From Gemmatimonadaceae bacterium (lineage in GTDB: Bacteria > Gemmatimonadota > Gemmatimonadetes > Gemmatimonadales > Gemmatimonadaceae): a DNA stretch of 64,000 nucleotides. The stretch is from contig JACMME010000074.1 of assembly GCA_014379205.1 (NCBI GenBank), forward strand, positions 22,347-86,346, written 5' to 3'. The position numbers and the translations under genes are program-made. The notes beneath the pieces were generated by a model. That model saw nothing but the letters and a program-made list of their open reading frames with translations. It made no database searches and was not told the DNA's origin. Numbering within the stretch: the stretch's first letter is position 1; every line of letters starts with the position of its first letter. Of this stretch, positions 51,769 to 60,323 are shown piece by piece.

Positions 51769-53745
51769 TTACGGTACGACTCCCCCCGTGACCCTCGCTA
51801 CCCACAATCCGCTGTTGATGTCGCTCGCGTAAATGTAGCCCTTGTGAGGAATGGCGCTCCACGTCATGGCCTGGTTGGGACGATAACCCTGTAAGGATCT
51901 CGTGAGCAGCGAGCCGAAAACGCGACCCTGCTCGCGGAGGTCGCCGCGGAGTTCACCGCTTACATCCATGACGCGAATGCCTCCGTCGTAGGCGCCAATG
52001 TACAGCAGATCGTTCTCGACCCAGAGATTATGCGCGCCAAATTCTACGGGATCATATTGCGCGACTTTCCGAGGATGTTCGATGTCGCTAACGTCGATCA
52101 CGTGAACCATGCCGCGCGTCACCAGGGCCTCTTTGCTCATCAGATTGAAAGTGCCATCCAGCACTTCGTCCGCGAGAAAGAGATACTTGCTGGAGCCATC
52201 GCGGTACACGGCGTGTGTGCCGGCCAGGAAACCGGGTGGATACAGCTCGGCGTGATTGTACGTCAGCTGGCTCACTAGCTTCGGCGCCGCCAGCGTTCCC
52301 CCCTTTATTCCCTTCCCCACGTCGAGCACGATGAGCCCATCCTTCCAGTAGGCGAGATATGCAAGGCCGTCCTCGACGTACACGTCGTGCAGCATGCGGC
52401 CCCCCGGCATCGACTCACCCATGAACTCGACACGCTTGATATCGCGCGGAACCTCCCACCGCGCGATCTGCCTGGGCTTGTTCACGTCGGAGAAGTCAAT
52501 GATTCGAAGTGAGCCGGTCGCATCATCCGTGGCGAAGACGGCTCGCTCGTAGATGAAAGCGCTATGCACTCCGCCGGTCACCGTCTCTGTGAATTCGGAG
52601 ATCTTTTTCGGATGCCGCGGATCCGATGCATCGAAAAAGACCAGCCCATTCTTGCGGGTGCTCGCCCCTTCGCGCGTGATGACGCCGATCTTGCCATCCG
52701 TCGTGGTGCTGACATCGTTCATGACGCGCGCGTCCACTTCGAGAGAATCAGTGAGCACCGGCGCCGACGGGTTCCGAATGTCAAAGACATACAGCTTTCC
52801 GGCAACCGTCGAGAGGTACAGCACGTCACCAATGGGCCAGACCTCGGCTGTCTGTAGATCCTTTGGGAGCGCTATGTGCGTTACCATCGTCACCTGGCGC
52901 CGGTCACTTCGCGGAACGACGCGCACCGCCGCCGATGCCGAGACGTCGCCGATGGACGCCGTAACCGGATACGAGCCCGCATTGTTGGCGACGAAGAAGC
53001 CACTCTGATCAACGGAAGCTCCGCGTCCGCTCACGCTCCAGTGGACAGGGGCCGATGCCGCCGCCACGCTCCGGCCTTGCGCATCACGAAGCGTCGCCTT
53101 GAGAGCCACGACATCTCCAGTGCGAACAGCTTCGTTCACGGGCGTAACGACTACCGACCGGACAGGATTGGCGCGCACCGTGACTGCAACGCTCCCCGAA
53201 ACACCGCCTCCCTGCGCAACAATCGTGGCCCGGCCTGGCGCCTTGCCGCGAACCAGGCCAGCCGGCGAAACCTCCGCGATGGTTGGCTGTTCCGACTTCC
53301 AGGTAACCACTACGTCCTCCAGGCGATCGTTCACCTCCGTAAAGCCGGTGGCATCGAGTTGCAGAATTCCGCCGACCACCGTGCTGGCAGCACCGGGTGC
53401 GGCAACCTCGATACGCGCTGGCCCGCGCTCGAGTACCTCGATCTCCGCGGAGGCGGGCTTCCCATTCACGATGGCATACACCTTTCCTGTTCCAGCGCGA
53501 AACGTGTCGACATTGCCGGTGGAATCAGCGCTGGCGATATCGAATGGCACTGCGGCCCAGTAGACGGTGGCACCAGTAACGATCTTCCCGCTGGTATCCT
53601 TCGCGACAACTCGAAATTTGGTCGCCTTGCCCGCCACTACCGAAGCTCGAGCCGGCATTACCTCGACGTGGGCTACTTGTTGCGCGCCCGCGGCGATTGG
53701 GCAAGCCAGAAAAATCGTTCGGAGACAGTTGCGGAGAGAGTACAT
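51769..53745 (-). CDS. LVIVD-repeat beta-propeller with Big-like domains, secreted
   Basis: 658 aa from ATG 53745; a start at 53805 adds a basic stretch before the signal peptide and looks wrong. Signal peptide ending PIAAGAQQ, three Big/Ig-like domains (~20-290) and then a C-terminal propeller with LVIVD-type repeats (YVFDIRNPSAPVL, RIIDFSDVNKPRQ, HVIDVSDIEHPRKV, RVMDVSGELR). Probably an envelope-associated or extracellular protein. The element at 51.65 kb separates it from the polytopic protein gene downstream. Confidence 0.8.
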   Translation of the reverse strand: MYSLRNCLRTIFLACPIAAGAQQVAHVEVMPARASVVAGKATKFRVVAKDTSGKIVTGATVYWAAVPFDIASADSTGNVDTFRAGTGKVYAIVNGKPASAEIEVLERGPARIEVAAPGAASTVVGGILQLDATGFTEVNDRLEDVVVTWKSEQPTIAEVSPAGLVRGKAPGRATIVAQGGGVSGSVAVTVRANPVRSVVVTPVNEAVRTGDVVALKATLRDAQGRSVAAASAPVHWSVSGRGASVDQSGFFVANNAGSYPVTASIGDVSASAAVRVVPRSDRRQVTMVTHIALPKDLQTAEVWPIGDVLYLSTVAGKLYVFDIRNPSAPVLTDSLEVDARVMNDVSTTTDGKIGVITREGASTRKNGLVFFDASDPRHPKKISEFTETVTGGVHSAFIYERAVFATDDATGSLRIIDFSDVNKPRQIARWEVPRDIKRVEFMGESMPGGRMLHDVYVEDGLAYLAYWKDGLIVLDVGKGIKGGTLAAPKLVSQLTYNHAELYPPGFLAGTHAVYRDGSSKYLFLADEVLDGTFNLMSKEALVTRGMVHVIDVSDIEHPRKVAQYDPVEFGAHNLWVENDLLYIGAYDGGIRVMDVSGELRGDLREQGRVFGSLLTRSLQGYRPNQAMTWSAIPHKGYIYASDINSGLWVARVTGGVVP

Positions 53746-53842
53746 GGAGGGTCTCGGGGTGATAGAGTGTCTTCGCCTTGGGACTCGTGCACTATGCCTT
53801 TTCAATAGCGTGCGCCGCCAAGCCGGTCAAGCATGAACGATA

Positions 53843-54409
53843 TCAGCGAACGGTTGCTCGGGTGCTGTCGTGTTGCGAGGGATCGGCATCCTGTATGGTA
53901 GCGGTTTCCCCGACTCGAACCCCTAGCGCGGCAAGATACCCGTCGATAGTCGCACCATGGCCGATCACAATCCGCGAGACGAATCTGAAAACCGGATTTC
54001 GAACCCAGCCAAGCTCCGTAATCGTCAGCCTGGTTCCGCCCTGCCTTCCCGGCTCGAGCTCATGCACCCATTCGCCGCCGAACGGCCCACCCTCATCGAC
54101 GATGCTGGATCTCAGCACGCTCGCGGGTCGCAGCTCATCGCGAACGTATGTCAGAACGTCGCCACCAGAGGACGTTTCACGCCAGGCAAACCGCTGGCCT
54201 CGTGCTGGAAGGATTTCTACGCTCTTGAGATCCGAGCGCCACCCAGGCATTGACGAAACATCAGTGATCAACTTCCAGACGGTATCCGGGGGGGCGCGAA
54301 ATTCAGCTCTCCGTGCAGTGACGTGATTCTCCGGAAGGAGAAACCCGACGGTCACGATTAAGACGATGATGCCGGCGAGCAGAGCAGCAACGCGCACGAC
54401 CCATTTCAT
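53843..54409 (-). CDS. SRPBCC-family protein with N-terminal membrane segment
   Basis: 188 aa. One N-terminal TM helix (5-25), then an SRPBCC/START-like fold: EFRAPPDTVWKLITDVSSMP, SGGDVLTYVRDELRP and the C-terminal helix FVSRIVIGHGATIDGYLAAL. The fold makes a hydrophobic cavity that binds lipids or other small molecules. It lies 98 bases upstream of the LVIVD gene. Confidence 0.82.
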   Translation of the reverse strand: MKWVVRVAALLAGIIVLIVTVGFLLPENHVTARRAEFRAPPDTVWKLITDVSSMPGWRSDLKSVEILPARGQRFAWRETSSGGDVLTYVRDELRPASVLRSSIVDEGGPFGGEWVHELEPGRQGGTRLTITELGWVRNPVFRFVSRIVIGHGATIDGYLAALGVRVGETATIQDADPSQHDSTRATVR

Positions 54410-54508
54410 GTGAAAGGCTCCGGTAGCGCGTTTGATGGCGACCGGAGCCTATTCTATCTTTTCACGAGCCGAGCGCAACGGTTCAAATGATGTGCGCAGT
54501 TGAAAACA

Positions 54509-55030
54509 TCAACTACGCCCCGCAACTGCGCGCGCAACCCGGGCTCTGAGGGCCGCGTCCACTTCCTGCACCGTTACCGTTTTGGGAATGTTCCATTCTC
54601 CTCGACGACCGGTCGGTACCTTTACCGAGGCAACGTCTCCGCCCGCTCCAATGTCGACCAGCGCGGTGACCGCATTACCGTCGCCCGCTCCCTGGGTCAC
54701 GGTGATCATCAGCGTCCAGGTTCCTTCGACCGGCCATTGCTTCTTCAAAGCGAATGTACCAGTTCGCGATGTCTTCTCGAATCCAAGTTTCACCGAGCGA
54801 CGCTGTCCGTTGACAATACCTTCAGCCGAGCCGGTAACAGGAAAGTTCATCGGCGTGCCGTGATGGAAAGAGTGCACGAGCAGAAAAGCATCCCGGGTTG
54901 TGGGATCGTACGGGCTCGGCGGGTATTCGATGGAAATCCAGGGCGGGCCCGCGGTGGCGGGAGATGCAGCGAGACCAGCGAGAGCTATGCCGGCTACAAT
55001 CAACGACCGGGAGAATGAGTGCCACAACAT
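54509..55030 (-). CDS. Secreted hypothetical protein, end of sigma-factor cassette
   Basis: 173 aa from ATG 55030, chosen because AGGAGG lies upstream; an earlier Met at 55075 lacks one. Signal peptide ending SPATAG, then a single beta-rich domain: DAFLLVHSFHHGTPMNFPVT, then TWTLMITVTQG, then KTVTVQEVDAALRARVARA. No known domain. Directly downstream of the DUF4097 gene, probably in the same transcript and induced by the ECF sigma factor. Confidence 0.65.
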   Translation of the reverse strand: MLWHSFSRSLIVAGIALAGLAASPATAGPPWISIEYPPSPYDPTTRDAFLLVHSFHHGTPMNFPVTGSAEGIVNGQRRSVKLGFEKTSRTGTFALKKQWPVEGTWTLMITVTQGAGDGNAVTALVDIGAGGDVASVKVPTGRRGEWNIPKTVTVQEVDAALRARVARAVAGRS

Positions 55031-55071
55031 GTGAGACCTCCTGTTAAGCGTTGGTGTTTCGTGCGATGAAT

Positions 55072-55986
55072 TCATCGTGGCCTTAGAGTGATTCCGCCCT
55101 TGAAGGTCCTTGCCACAATTCGTGCCCCTCCACCTCCAAGGGTCAATCCGAGCTCTCTTCTGCGCATGTCCTTGCCTGCAATAGCGCGAGCGCTGCTTAT
55201 CTCATTCGAGATGCTTCCGCTTATCGTCGTGAAATCGAAGTTCGCCTGCGCCTTTGGTGAGAAAAGCAACTCGACTGCGCCACTGTGGCTGTCGAAAGTG
55301 AGAGACCCATCGCGGGGTGTCGTGCCACGGTAGCGAATGTCGCCGGTCACCGTCTCGAAGCGTCCTCGCGTTATGGAACCTTCATCCACAACGACATTCC
55401 CGCTGACGCTGGAAAGCGCTACGTCGTCCCCGCCTCCATTCAGCGTGACGGCGCCCGCTGCCGACTTTGCACGAAGCCACGGTATCGTTCCAACGATCTC
55501 GATATTTCCATCCATGGCCTCGGCGTTGACTTCCCGCGGAGTTCCTGCCACACGGATGCGCCCACCCACAATACTCACGTCCAGGGAACCGGTTACATCC
55601 CGAATGTCGACGTCCGCACCTCCACCCTTGATCCATAGCCTGCTGCGCGCCGGCACCCTGAGCTCGAGCGACACCGGCTTGCTGGCCGCCGGCTTCTTTT
55701 CCTTGAATGCTTTCTGGGACTCGACGTAGAATTTTGCACCTTGCCGGGACGCCAATAACCCACCATCGAAGCGGTCGTCGTTTCCGATCGTGCCCGTGAT
55801 TGAGAGAGTGTCCCGATCCCACCCGATTACCCTCACAGTTGCCATTGGAACGACGAGGGTCAGGCGAATCGAGGCGTCGGGTGAAATCGGATGACGCTCG
55901 TCGACCCTGCGTTGCGCGGCGATCACGCCTGGAAAAACCCCAAGACATATCAAAGCCAGACGAATCCGCATACCTGGTGACATCAT
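55072..55986 (-). CDS. DUF4097-family protein (adhesin-like beta-helix)
   Basis: 304 aa. Signal peptide (cleavage near PGVIAAQ), then repeated beta turns GADVDIRDVTGSLDVSIVGG, MDGNIEIVGTIPW and ETVTGDIRYRGTTP, which is the DUF4097 right-handed repeat fold. These proteins commonly sit next to ECF sigma/anti-sigma pairs and are envelope-located. Its start is adjacent to the anti-sigma stop (TGAATGATG). Confidence 0.8.
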   Translation of the reverse strand: MMSPGMRIRLALICLGVFPGVIAAQRRVDERHPISPDASIRLTLVVPMATVRVIGWDRDTLSITGTIGNDDRFDGGLLASRQGAKFYVESQKAFKEKKPAASKPVSLELRVPARSRLWIKGGGADVDIRDVTGSLDVSIVGGRIRVAGTPREVNAEAMDGNIEIVGTIPWLRAKSAAGAVTLNGGGDDVALSSVSGNVVVDEGSITRGRFETVTGDIRYRGTTPRDGSLTFDSHSGAVELLFSPKAQANFDFTTISGSISNEISSARAIAGKDMRRRELGLTLGGGGARIVARTFKGGITLRPR

Positions 55987-56661
55987 TCAGCTCTGGGGAA
56001 GCAGCTCAGTCGCCCGCTTGAGCAGATCGACTTTGCGCTCATATCTGGCGGCCAACATGTCGGCAATCACTGCATTGTTCGGATCGCTCGCGAGTGCCTC
56101 GCGTGCCTCGAGGATAGCCGCATCGATAAGCTTGATGCTCCGCTCCACAGTGGCGATTGTCTCCGGTGAGAGTTGATCGCGTCGAGCATTCACCGCGGCC
56201 CAAAGCTCATCCGCCGTGTTCCGAAATCCTTCTTCCCGGCTACTGAGAGCGGCAAGGTTGCGATCGTTGTCGGTTGCCGGGCGCGATGCTACCGTTGCCG
56301 GCACTTCAACATCCGGCCTTCTGACAACAAGGGTTGTGACTGCCGAGGAGACCACGACGAGCAACACCGCGGCGGCCGCAAGCCAACTCCATGCCGGCGG
56401 GCGACGGCTGAGTACGCTGCGCTCCTGGTCAGGTATAGGGGCTGAATTCCGAATTCTCGCGGAGATCATGGGCCACGTTTCCGCTGGCGGCTGAATGGAC
56501 AGAGGTAACGCGCCGATTCGCTTTGCCAAGGAGCGAATCCGTGCGATCTCTGCGCGACAGGTAAGGCACTCCGCGATGTGCCGCTCGTGCTCCGGCCCCA
56601 CGCGAGCCGGTATCGCGTCGTCCGCCAAGTCGTTCAGCTGCTCTTCCGTCAGATGCTTCAT
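55987..56661 (-). CDS. Anti-sigma factor with zinc-binding (ZAS) domain
   Basis: 224 aa. The N-terminal ZAS motif is His28-x3-Cys32-x2-Cys35 (HIAECLTC), followed by a TM segment ~85-112 (WLAAAAVLLVVVSSAV) and a periplasmic helical region ~125-224. It holds the ECF sigma factor encoded upstream inactive until an envelope signal releases it. It overlaps that gene's stop by four bases. Confidence 0.9.
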   Translation of the reverse strand: MKHLTEEQLNDLADDAIPARVGPEHERHIAECLTCRAEIARIRSLAKRIGALPLSIQPPAETWPMISARIRNSAPIPDQERSVLSRRPPAWSWLAAAAVLLVVVSSAVTTLVVRRPDVEVPATVASRPATDNDRNLAALSSREEGFRNTADELWAAVNARRDQLSPETIATVERSIKLIDAAILEAREALASDPNNAVIADMLAARYERKVDLLKRATELLPQS

Positions 56662-57248
56662 TGTGGCTCCAGAGACTTTCGTAGGAGACGGCGGGCGCGA
56701 AACAGGTGCGCCTTCGATGTTCCAACCGCGATTCCCATGAGATTCGCGATTTCCTCGTGTTTGTATCCTTCCACGTCATGGAGGACGAAAACCGTTCGCG
56801 CGCCAGTTGGGAGCGTGGTGATGGCCTTCTCGAGATCGATGTCACTTGAGTCCGATCTCACCGTCCCCGGCGCATCGGGTAAGATCGCTACAGCTTGTAC
56901 GCGTCTCCACCGTCTGGAATCGCGGCGGTGCGTGCTCAACGCGACATTCACCGCCAAGCGGTGCAACCAGCTCGAGAAGGCGCTCTCGCCCCGGAAGCTT
57001 TCCAGACGCTCCCAGCATCGGACGAACACGTCCTGAGTAAGCTCGCTCGCACGGCCAGTGTCACCCGAGAGCCGAAGGCAGAGTGCGTACACCCTGCCTG
57101 CGTGCTGCCGATACAGCTCCTCGAACGCGGCGTTGTCGCCCGCGCTAGCCCGGCTCACCAGATCGGTCACGTTCGAGGCAGACAGTACACTGGAATTGGA
57201 TTTCACCGGCTGAGCGACGCGAGAGGCAGGACCTGGCAATTTGAACAC
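56658..57248 (-). CDS. ECF-family RNA polymerase sigma factor
   Basis: 196 aa. Region 2 FEELYRQHAGRVYALCLRLS and ELTQDVFVRCWERLESFRGE, region 4 LPTGARTVFVLHDVEGYKHE and EIANLMGIAVGTSKAHLF. No region 1.1 or 3, so it is the ECF class, paired with its ZAS anti-sigma. Together with the DUF4097 and secreted proteins it makes an envelope-stress cassette. Confidence 0.94.
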   Translation of the reverse strand: MFKLPGPASRVAQPVKSNSSVLSASNVTDLVSRASAGDNAAFEELYRQHAGRVYALCLRLSGDTGRASELTQDVFVRCWERLESFRGESAFSSWLHRLAVNVALSTHRRDSRRWRRVQAVAILPDAPGTVRSDSSDIDLEKAITTLPTGARTVFVLHDVEGYKHEEIANLMGIAVGTSKAHLFRARRLLRKSLEPQ

Positions 57249-57253
57249 TCTAC

Positions 57254-57293
57254 TGAGACGCCTACCAGCTCAACTTGGTTTAGCGGTGTCTCA
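57254..57293. promoter_or_regulatory. Imperfect inverted repeat before the ECF sigma gene
   Basis: TGAGACGCC (57254-57262) pairs with GGTGTCTCA (57285-57293), allowing one G-T pair, around a 22-base loop in the 66-base gap between the sulfatase stop and the sigma gene's start. It could be a terminator of the sulfatase gene or an operator/autoregulatory site. No T-run follows. Confidence 0.4.
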
Positions 57294-57314
57294 ACTCGCC
57301 AAGATGCGGCTCAG

Positions 57315-59123
57315 TCATTTCATGCTGGTCTTACTTTCTCCGTAGGACTCGAGAAGCGGCCTTAGACGGCTGATGGCGCTTATGCCTTCTTCCGTCGACG
57401 CGATGTTCGTCCGTTCCTCCGGATCAGTCATGATATCGTACAATTCGACTGACCCATCGGTGTGCTTGATGTAGTGATAACGATCCAGAGCGACCGAACT
57501 TCCAAAGTTGCCTTGAGAAAACACCGGAACGGGCTCGTTGGAACGCTCGGCGTCAACGGGAGTCCAAAAGCGTGAAAGGGAGCTGCCCGGAAATGGCGAA
57601 CGCGCCTCGGGTGAAACGATTGCCATGACTGTGGCGGGAATATCCCTCAAGCTCACGGCTCCGGTGACAGTCATCTCCCTGGGGACCGATTTACCACCCG
57701 CAATTACGAGTGGCACCCACAGCACCTGGCTGTACAGTTTGCGACCATGGCCGAGCCTGCCATGCTCGCCGAACTCCTCGCCGTGGTCGGATGTGATGAC
57801 CACAAGCGTATTATCCAGAACTCCACGGCGATCCAGCGAATCGAGCAGTTGGCCAATTGAATGGTCAAGCGCAGCGATTGTTTGATCATAGGCGTCCCGC
57901 TCCAAACGCAGTTCCGGTGTCGGCCATTCAGCCGCCAAGTGGAGACCCATGGTCAAGATGGGCACACGCTTCGTTGCAGTCCCTCCAAAAAGGCGCTGAA
58001 ACCCGGCGGGAGGCAGGTAGGGCGCGTGTGCGTCGAGATAGTTGAGGAATGCGAAGAACGGGCGCCGGCCGGTTCGGGCTTGCCAACGCAACAATCCCGC
58101 GTTGACGTCGTGTGCGTGCTTGCGGCCAAGCGGCTGGTAAAACCCCAACGAAATGGCCATCGGGTGCCGGGACAGGGCCAGAATGATTGATGACTGCGAG
58201 AGCATCTGCCCCACACTTATTTGCCGATCCTCGTAGCGGGAGAAGCCACGCGTCAGTCCCGATTCCCAACCCGCATAACGCCCATTCGCAACGAACGCGG
58301 CCGTCTGATAGCCCCGGTCGCTCAATTCGGTGGCGAGCGTTGCCAACCTGGAATTCATCGCGGTGGTGCGATTTGCGGAGGTTTCGTGCGGATGGTGTCC
58401 CGTGAGCATGCTCGCATGGGACGGCAAGGTCCATGGAGCCGTCGCGAAGGCGCGATCGAATCGAATGCCTCGCGCGGCCAGTCGCTCCAGATTGGGGGTC
58501 GTCGGTCTGCCATAGCCGTACAAACTGAGGCTAAGCGCCCGCACGGTATCGAGAACGATGAGCAGGACATTGGGCGCATCGTCGGGCGGTGGCGGGAGTG
58601 CGCCGAGCGCACGCCGCTCGGCGATTGCCGGGTAGAGCGATCCAGCTGTCGCCAGCAAAACGATTACAGCAGCCACCCAGTAGATGCTGCGATTGGCGAA
58701 AGCAAGAAAAGCGTGTGGCCTGCTTCGCACCATCCTTCCTGCGTTTACGGCAAACCCCGCCGCAAGAACCGCAACTGCCAGCCAATGCAGCTTGTTGAAA
58801 ACTATGAACGGCGGGAGAACTGCCAGAAAGGCGAAGACCACGACGGCCACCTCCGAGCTCACGCGAAGCGGCCACAATTTCCGGACGAGAATCAGAATTA
58901 GTGCGGGTATTGCGAAGACAAGCAGGTTCGCCAGAGGCGACATCCAAGTGGCATGGGGGCTGACGTCCAACAGATAACTGTTCAGAACGAGCTTGCGGAA
59001 AATGTGCAGCGTGACCTCACCGAGTCCGGTGAGAAGCGCGAACCACACCGCCAGCAATACGATGCTCGAAAAGGAAAGTCCTATGCCGGATCGCGGCTCT
59101 GTTACATCAGCTTGTGGCATCAC
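57315..59123 (-). CDS. Sulfatase-superfamily membrane enzyme with Thr at the nucleophile position
   Basis: 602 aa. Five hydrophobic segments occupy ~20-185; the catalytic domain (~190-600) has NVLLIVLDTVRAL, SDHGEEFGEHGRLGHG and a C-terminal ligand set. Where FGly sulfatases have CxPSR, this reads APWTLPSHASMLTG, with Thr replacing Cys/Ser and His replacing Arg. It therefore cannot be a formylglycine sulfatase and fits the Thr-nucleophile branch of phosphoglycerol/phosphoethanolamine-transferases or phosphodiesterases. Its start is four bases from the DJ-1 gene stop, so the two form an operon. Confidence 0.85.
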   Translation of the reverse strand: MMPQADVTEPRSGIGLSFSSIVLLAVWFALLTGLGEVTLHIFRKLVLNSYLLDVSPHATWMSPLANLLVFAIPALILILVRKLWPLRVSSEVAVVVFAFLAVLPPFIVFNKLHWLAVAVLAAGFAVNAGRMVRSRPHAFLAFANRSIYWVAAVIVLLATAGSLYPAIAERRALGALPPPPDDAPNVLLIVLDTVRALSLSLYGYGRPTTPNLERLAARGIRFDRAFATAPWTLPSHASMLTGHHPHETSANRTTAMNSRLATLATELSDRGYQTAAFVANGRYAGWESGLTRGFSRYEDRQISVGQMLSQSSIILALSRHPMAISLGFYQPLGRKHAHDVNAGLLRWQARTGRRPFFAFLNYLDAHAPYLPPAGFQRLFGGTATKRVPILTMGLHLAAEWPTPELRLERDAYDQTIAALDHSIGQLLDSLDRRGVLDNTLVVITSDHGEEFGEHGRLGHGRKLYSQVLWVPLVIAGGKSVPREMTVTGAVSLRDIPATVMAIVSPEARSPFPGSSLSRFWTPVDAERSNEPVPVFSQGNFGSSVALDRYHYIKHTDGSVELYDIMTDPEERTNIASTEEGISAISRLRPLLESYGESKTSMK

Positions 59124-59126
59124 AGG

Positions 59127-59765
59127 TCAGGGCGACTGTGATGCTCCCTGGCCTCCAATCGACGATGGTCCCCAGGCAGGTGCGTCGCTCGCAGGGAATG
59201 ATTCCTGAGATGCTTCATCGACCTTACCCTGCACTATCTCCCTAGCCAGAAGGTCCACAACCCTGGTGACGAACGGGCGCAGGTCTTCCGGCTTTCTGCT
59301 CGTTATAAGCCGCTGGTCCACCTGCACCTGTTTGTCTACCCACTCACCACCACCCGCCTCGATCCCGCTGCGGAAATCCGGGGATGATGTAAGGGTTCGT
59401 CCCTGCACGCTGTCGGACGCCACGAGAAGCGACACACCGTGGCAGATGGCTGCGACCGGTTTATCCGCTTCCACAAAGTCGCGCACTAGTTGTACGGCCT
59501 GCTTGTCCTGCGAGAGTGCGCTGGCGCTCGCTGCGCCACCGGGCAGGATGAGCGCCTCATATGCTGTCGCCGACGCATCCGCCACGGCGATATCGGCGGT
59601 GACACTGTCACCCTTGTCATCGCGGATAGTCCCGATGCGCGGCGATATCAAGTGCGTAGTGGCGCCGGCTTCCCGCAACGCCTTCCACATATCCGCGAGC
59701 TCGTCGTGCGCGACGCCGTCAGCAGCGAGAATTGCGACCTTGCGACCCTCCAACTTCTCCGGCAT
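59127..59765 (-). CDS. DJ-1/PfpI-family (type 1 glutamine-amidotransferase-like) protein
   Basis: 212 aa. The nucleophile-elbow Cys is in VAAICHGVSLL, with the preceding Glu-containing LILPGGAAS and N-terminal GRKVAILAADGVAHDELAD. It resembles the stress-associated YraA/YfkM (Pfpl/GATase1) group, some of which act as deglycases or general-stress proteins. A ~30-residue C-terminal extension (PASDAPAWGPSS) is unusual. Upstream of the sulfatase-like gene. Confidence 0.88.
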   Translation of the reverse strand: MPEKLEGRKVAILAADGVAHDELADMWKALREAGATTHLISPRIGTIRDDKGDSVTADIAVADASATAYEALILPGGAASASALSQDKQAVQLVRDFVEADKPVAAICHGVSLLVASDSVQGRTLTSSPDFRSGIEAGGGEWVDKQVQVDQRLITSRKPEDLRPFVTRVVDLLAREIVQGKVDEASQESFPASDAPAWGPSSIGGQGASQSP

Positions 59766-59846
59766 TCAGAGTTCTCCTGGTGGTTGAGAGGCAATAGCCC
59801 GGGAACACGTCCCGGATGCAGCTGCCCTGTTTCTGAATTCACTCAG

Positions 59847-60062
59847 CTAGATCTTCTTCTCCTTCTTCGAGCGTGACTTCTTGACGCGAGCCTGGGCAGG
59901 ATTCTCGTGGCTCTCCGGTATGAATCCCCCTTCTTCCTCATTGGAGGCGAGCTCCTGCTTCTCCTTGTTCAAAACGGACTCATCGAAGCTGCGTTCGTCG
60001 TGGTCGGCGCCACCTGACTCTGGACGGTTGGACGCATACTGGTCGGATCTCTTGATTCCCAT
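59847..60062 (-). CDS. Small charged hypothetical protein
   Basis: 71 aa, with GAGAGGAAT as Shine-Dalgarno. Highly charged and hydrophilic (Lys/Glu/Ser-rich, ending RSKKEKKI), without a signal peptide or hydrophobic core; probably disordered. Such short soluble proteins are often desiccation or stress related, but nothing in the sequence proves it. It sits between the antiporter's divergent leader and the DJ-1 gene. Confidence 0.6.
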   Translation of the reverse strand: MGIKRSDQYASNRPESGGADHDERSFDESVLNKEKQELASNEEEGGFIPESHENPAQARVKKSRSKKEKKI

Positions 60063-60323
60063 CGATTCCTCTCAATTTGAGACACCAAATCACATTTCAC
60101 CAAGCGCACCAGATCCATAGCTACGGTACCACAATCTGGAGCTTCCGCAAGCCCGCTCCGCTTCCATTACAGCGGTATCCTCTCTTTATTGAGCGAAGCA
60201 GAGGCTGAGTATGGCGGAATGGAAATAAAGCCTCACAATTTGCGCGCTCACAACGTACGTCCATCATCGCGGAGCCAGGCATGCAGGCAGTTGATCGACC
60301 CAACAAAGTGAAACCGGCAAAGC

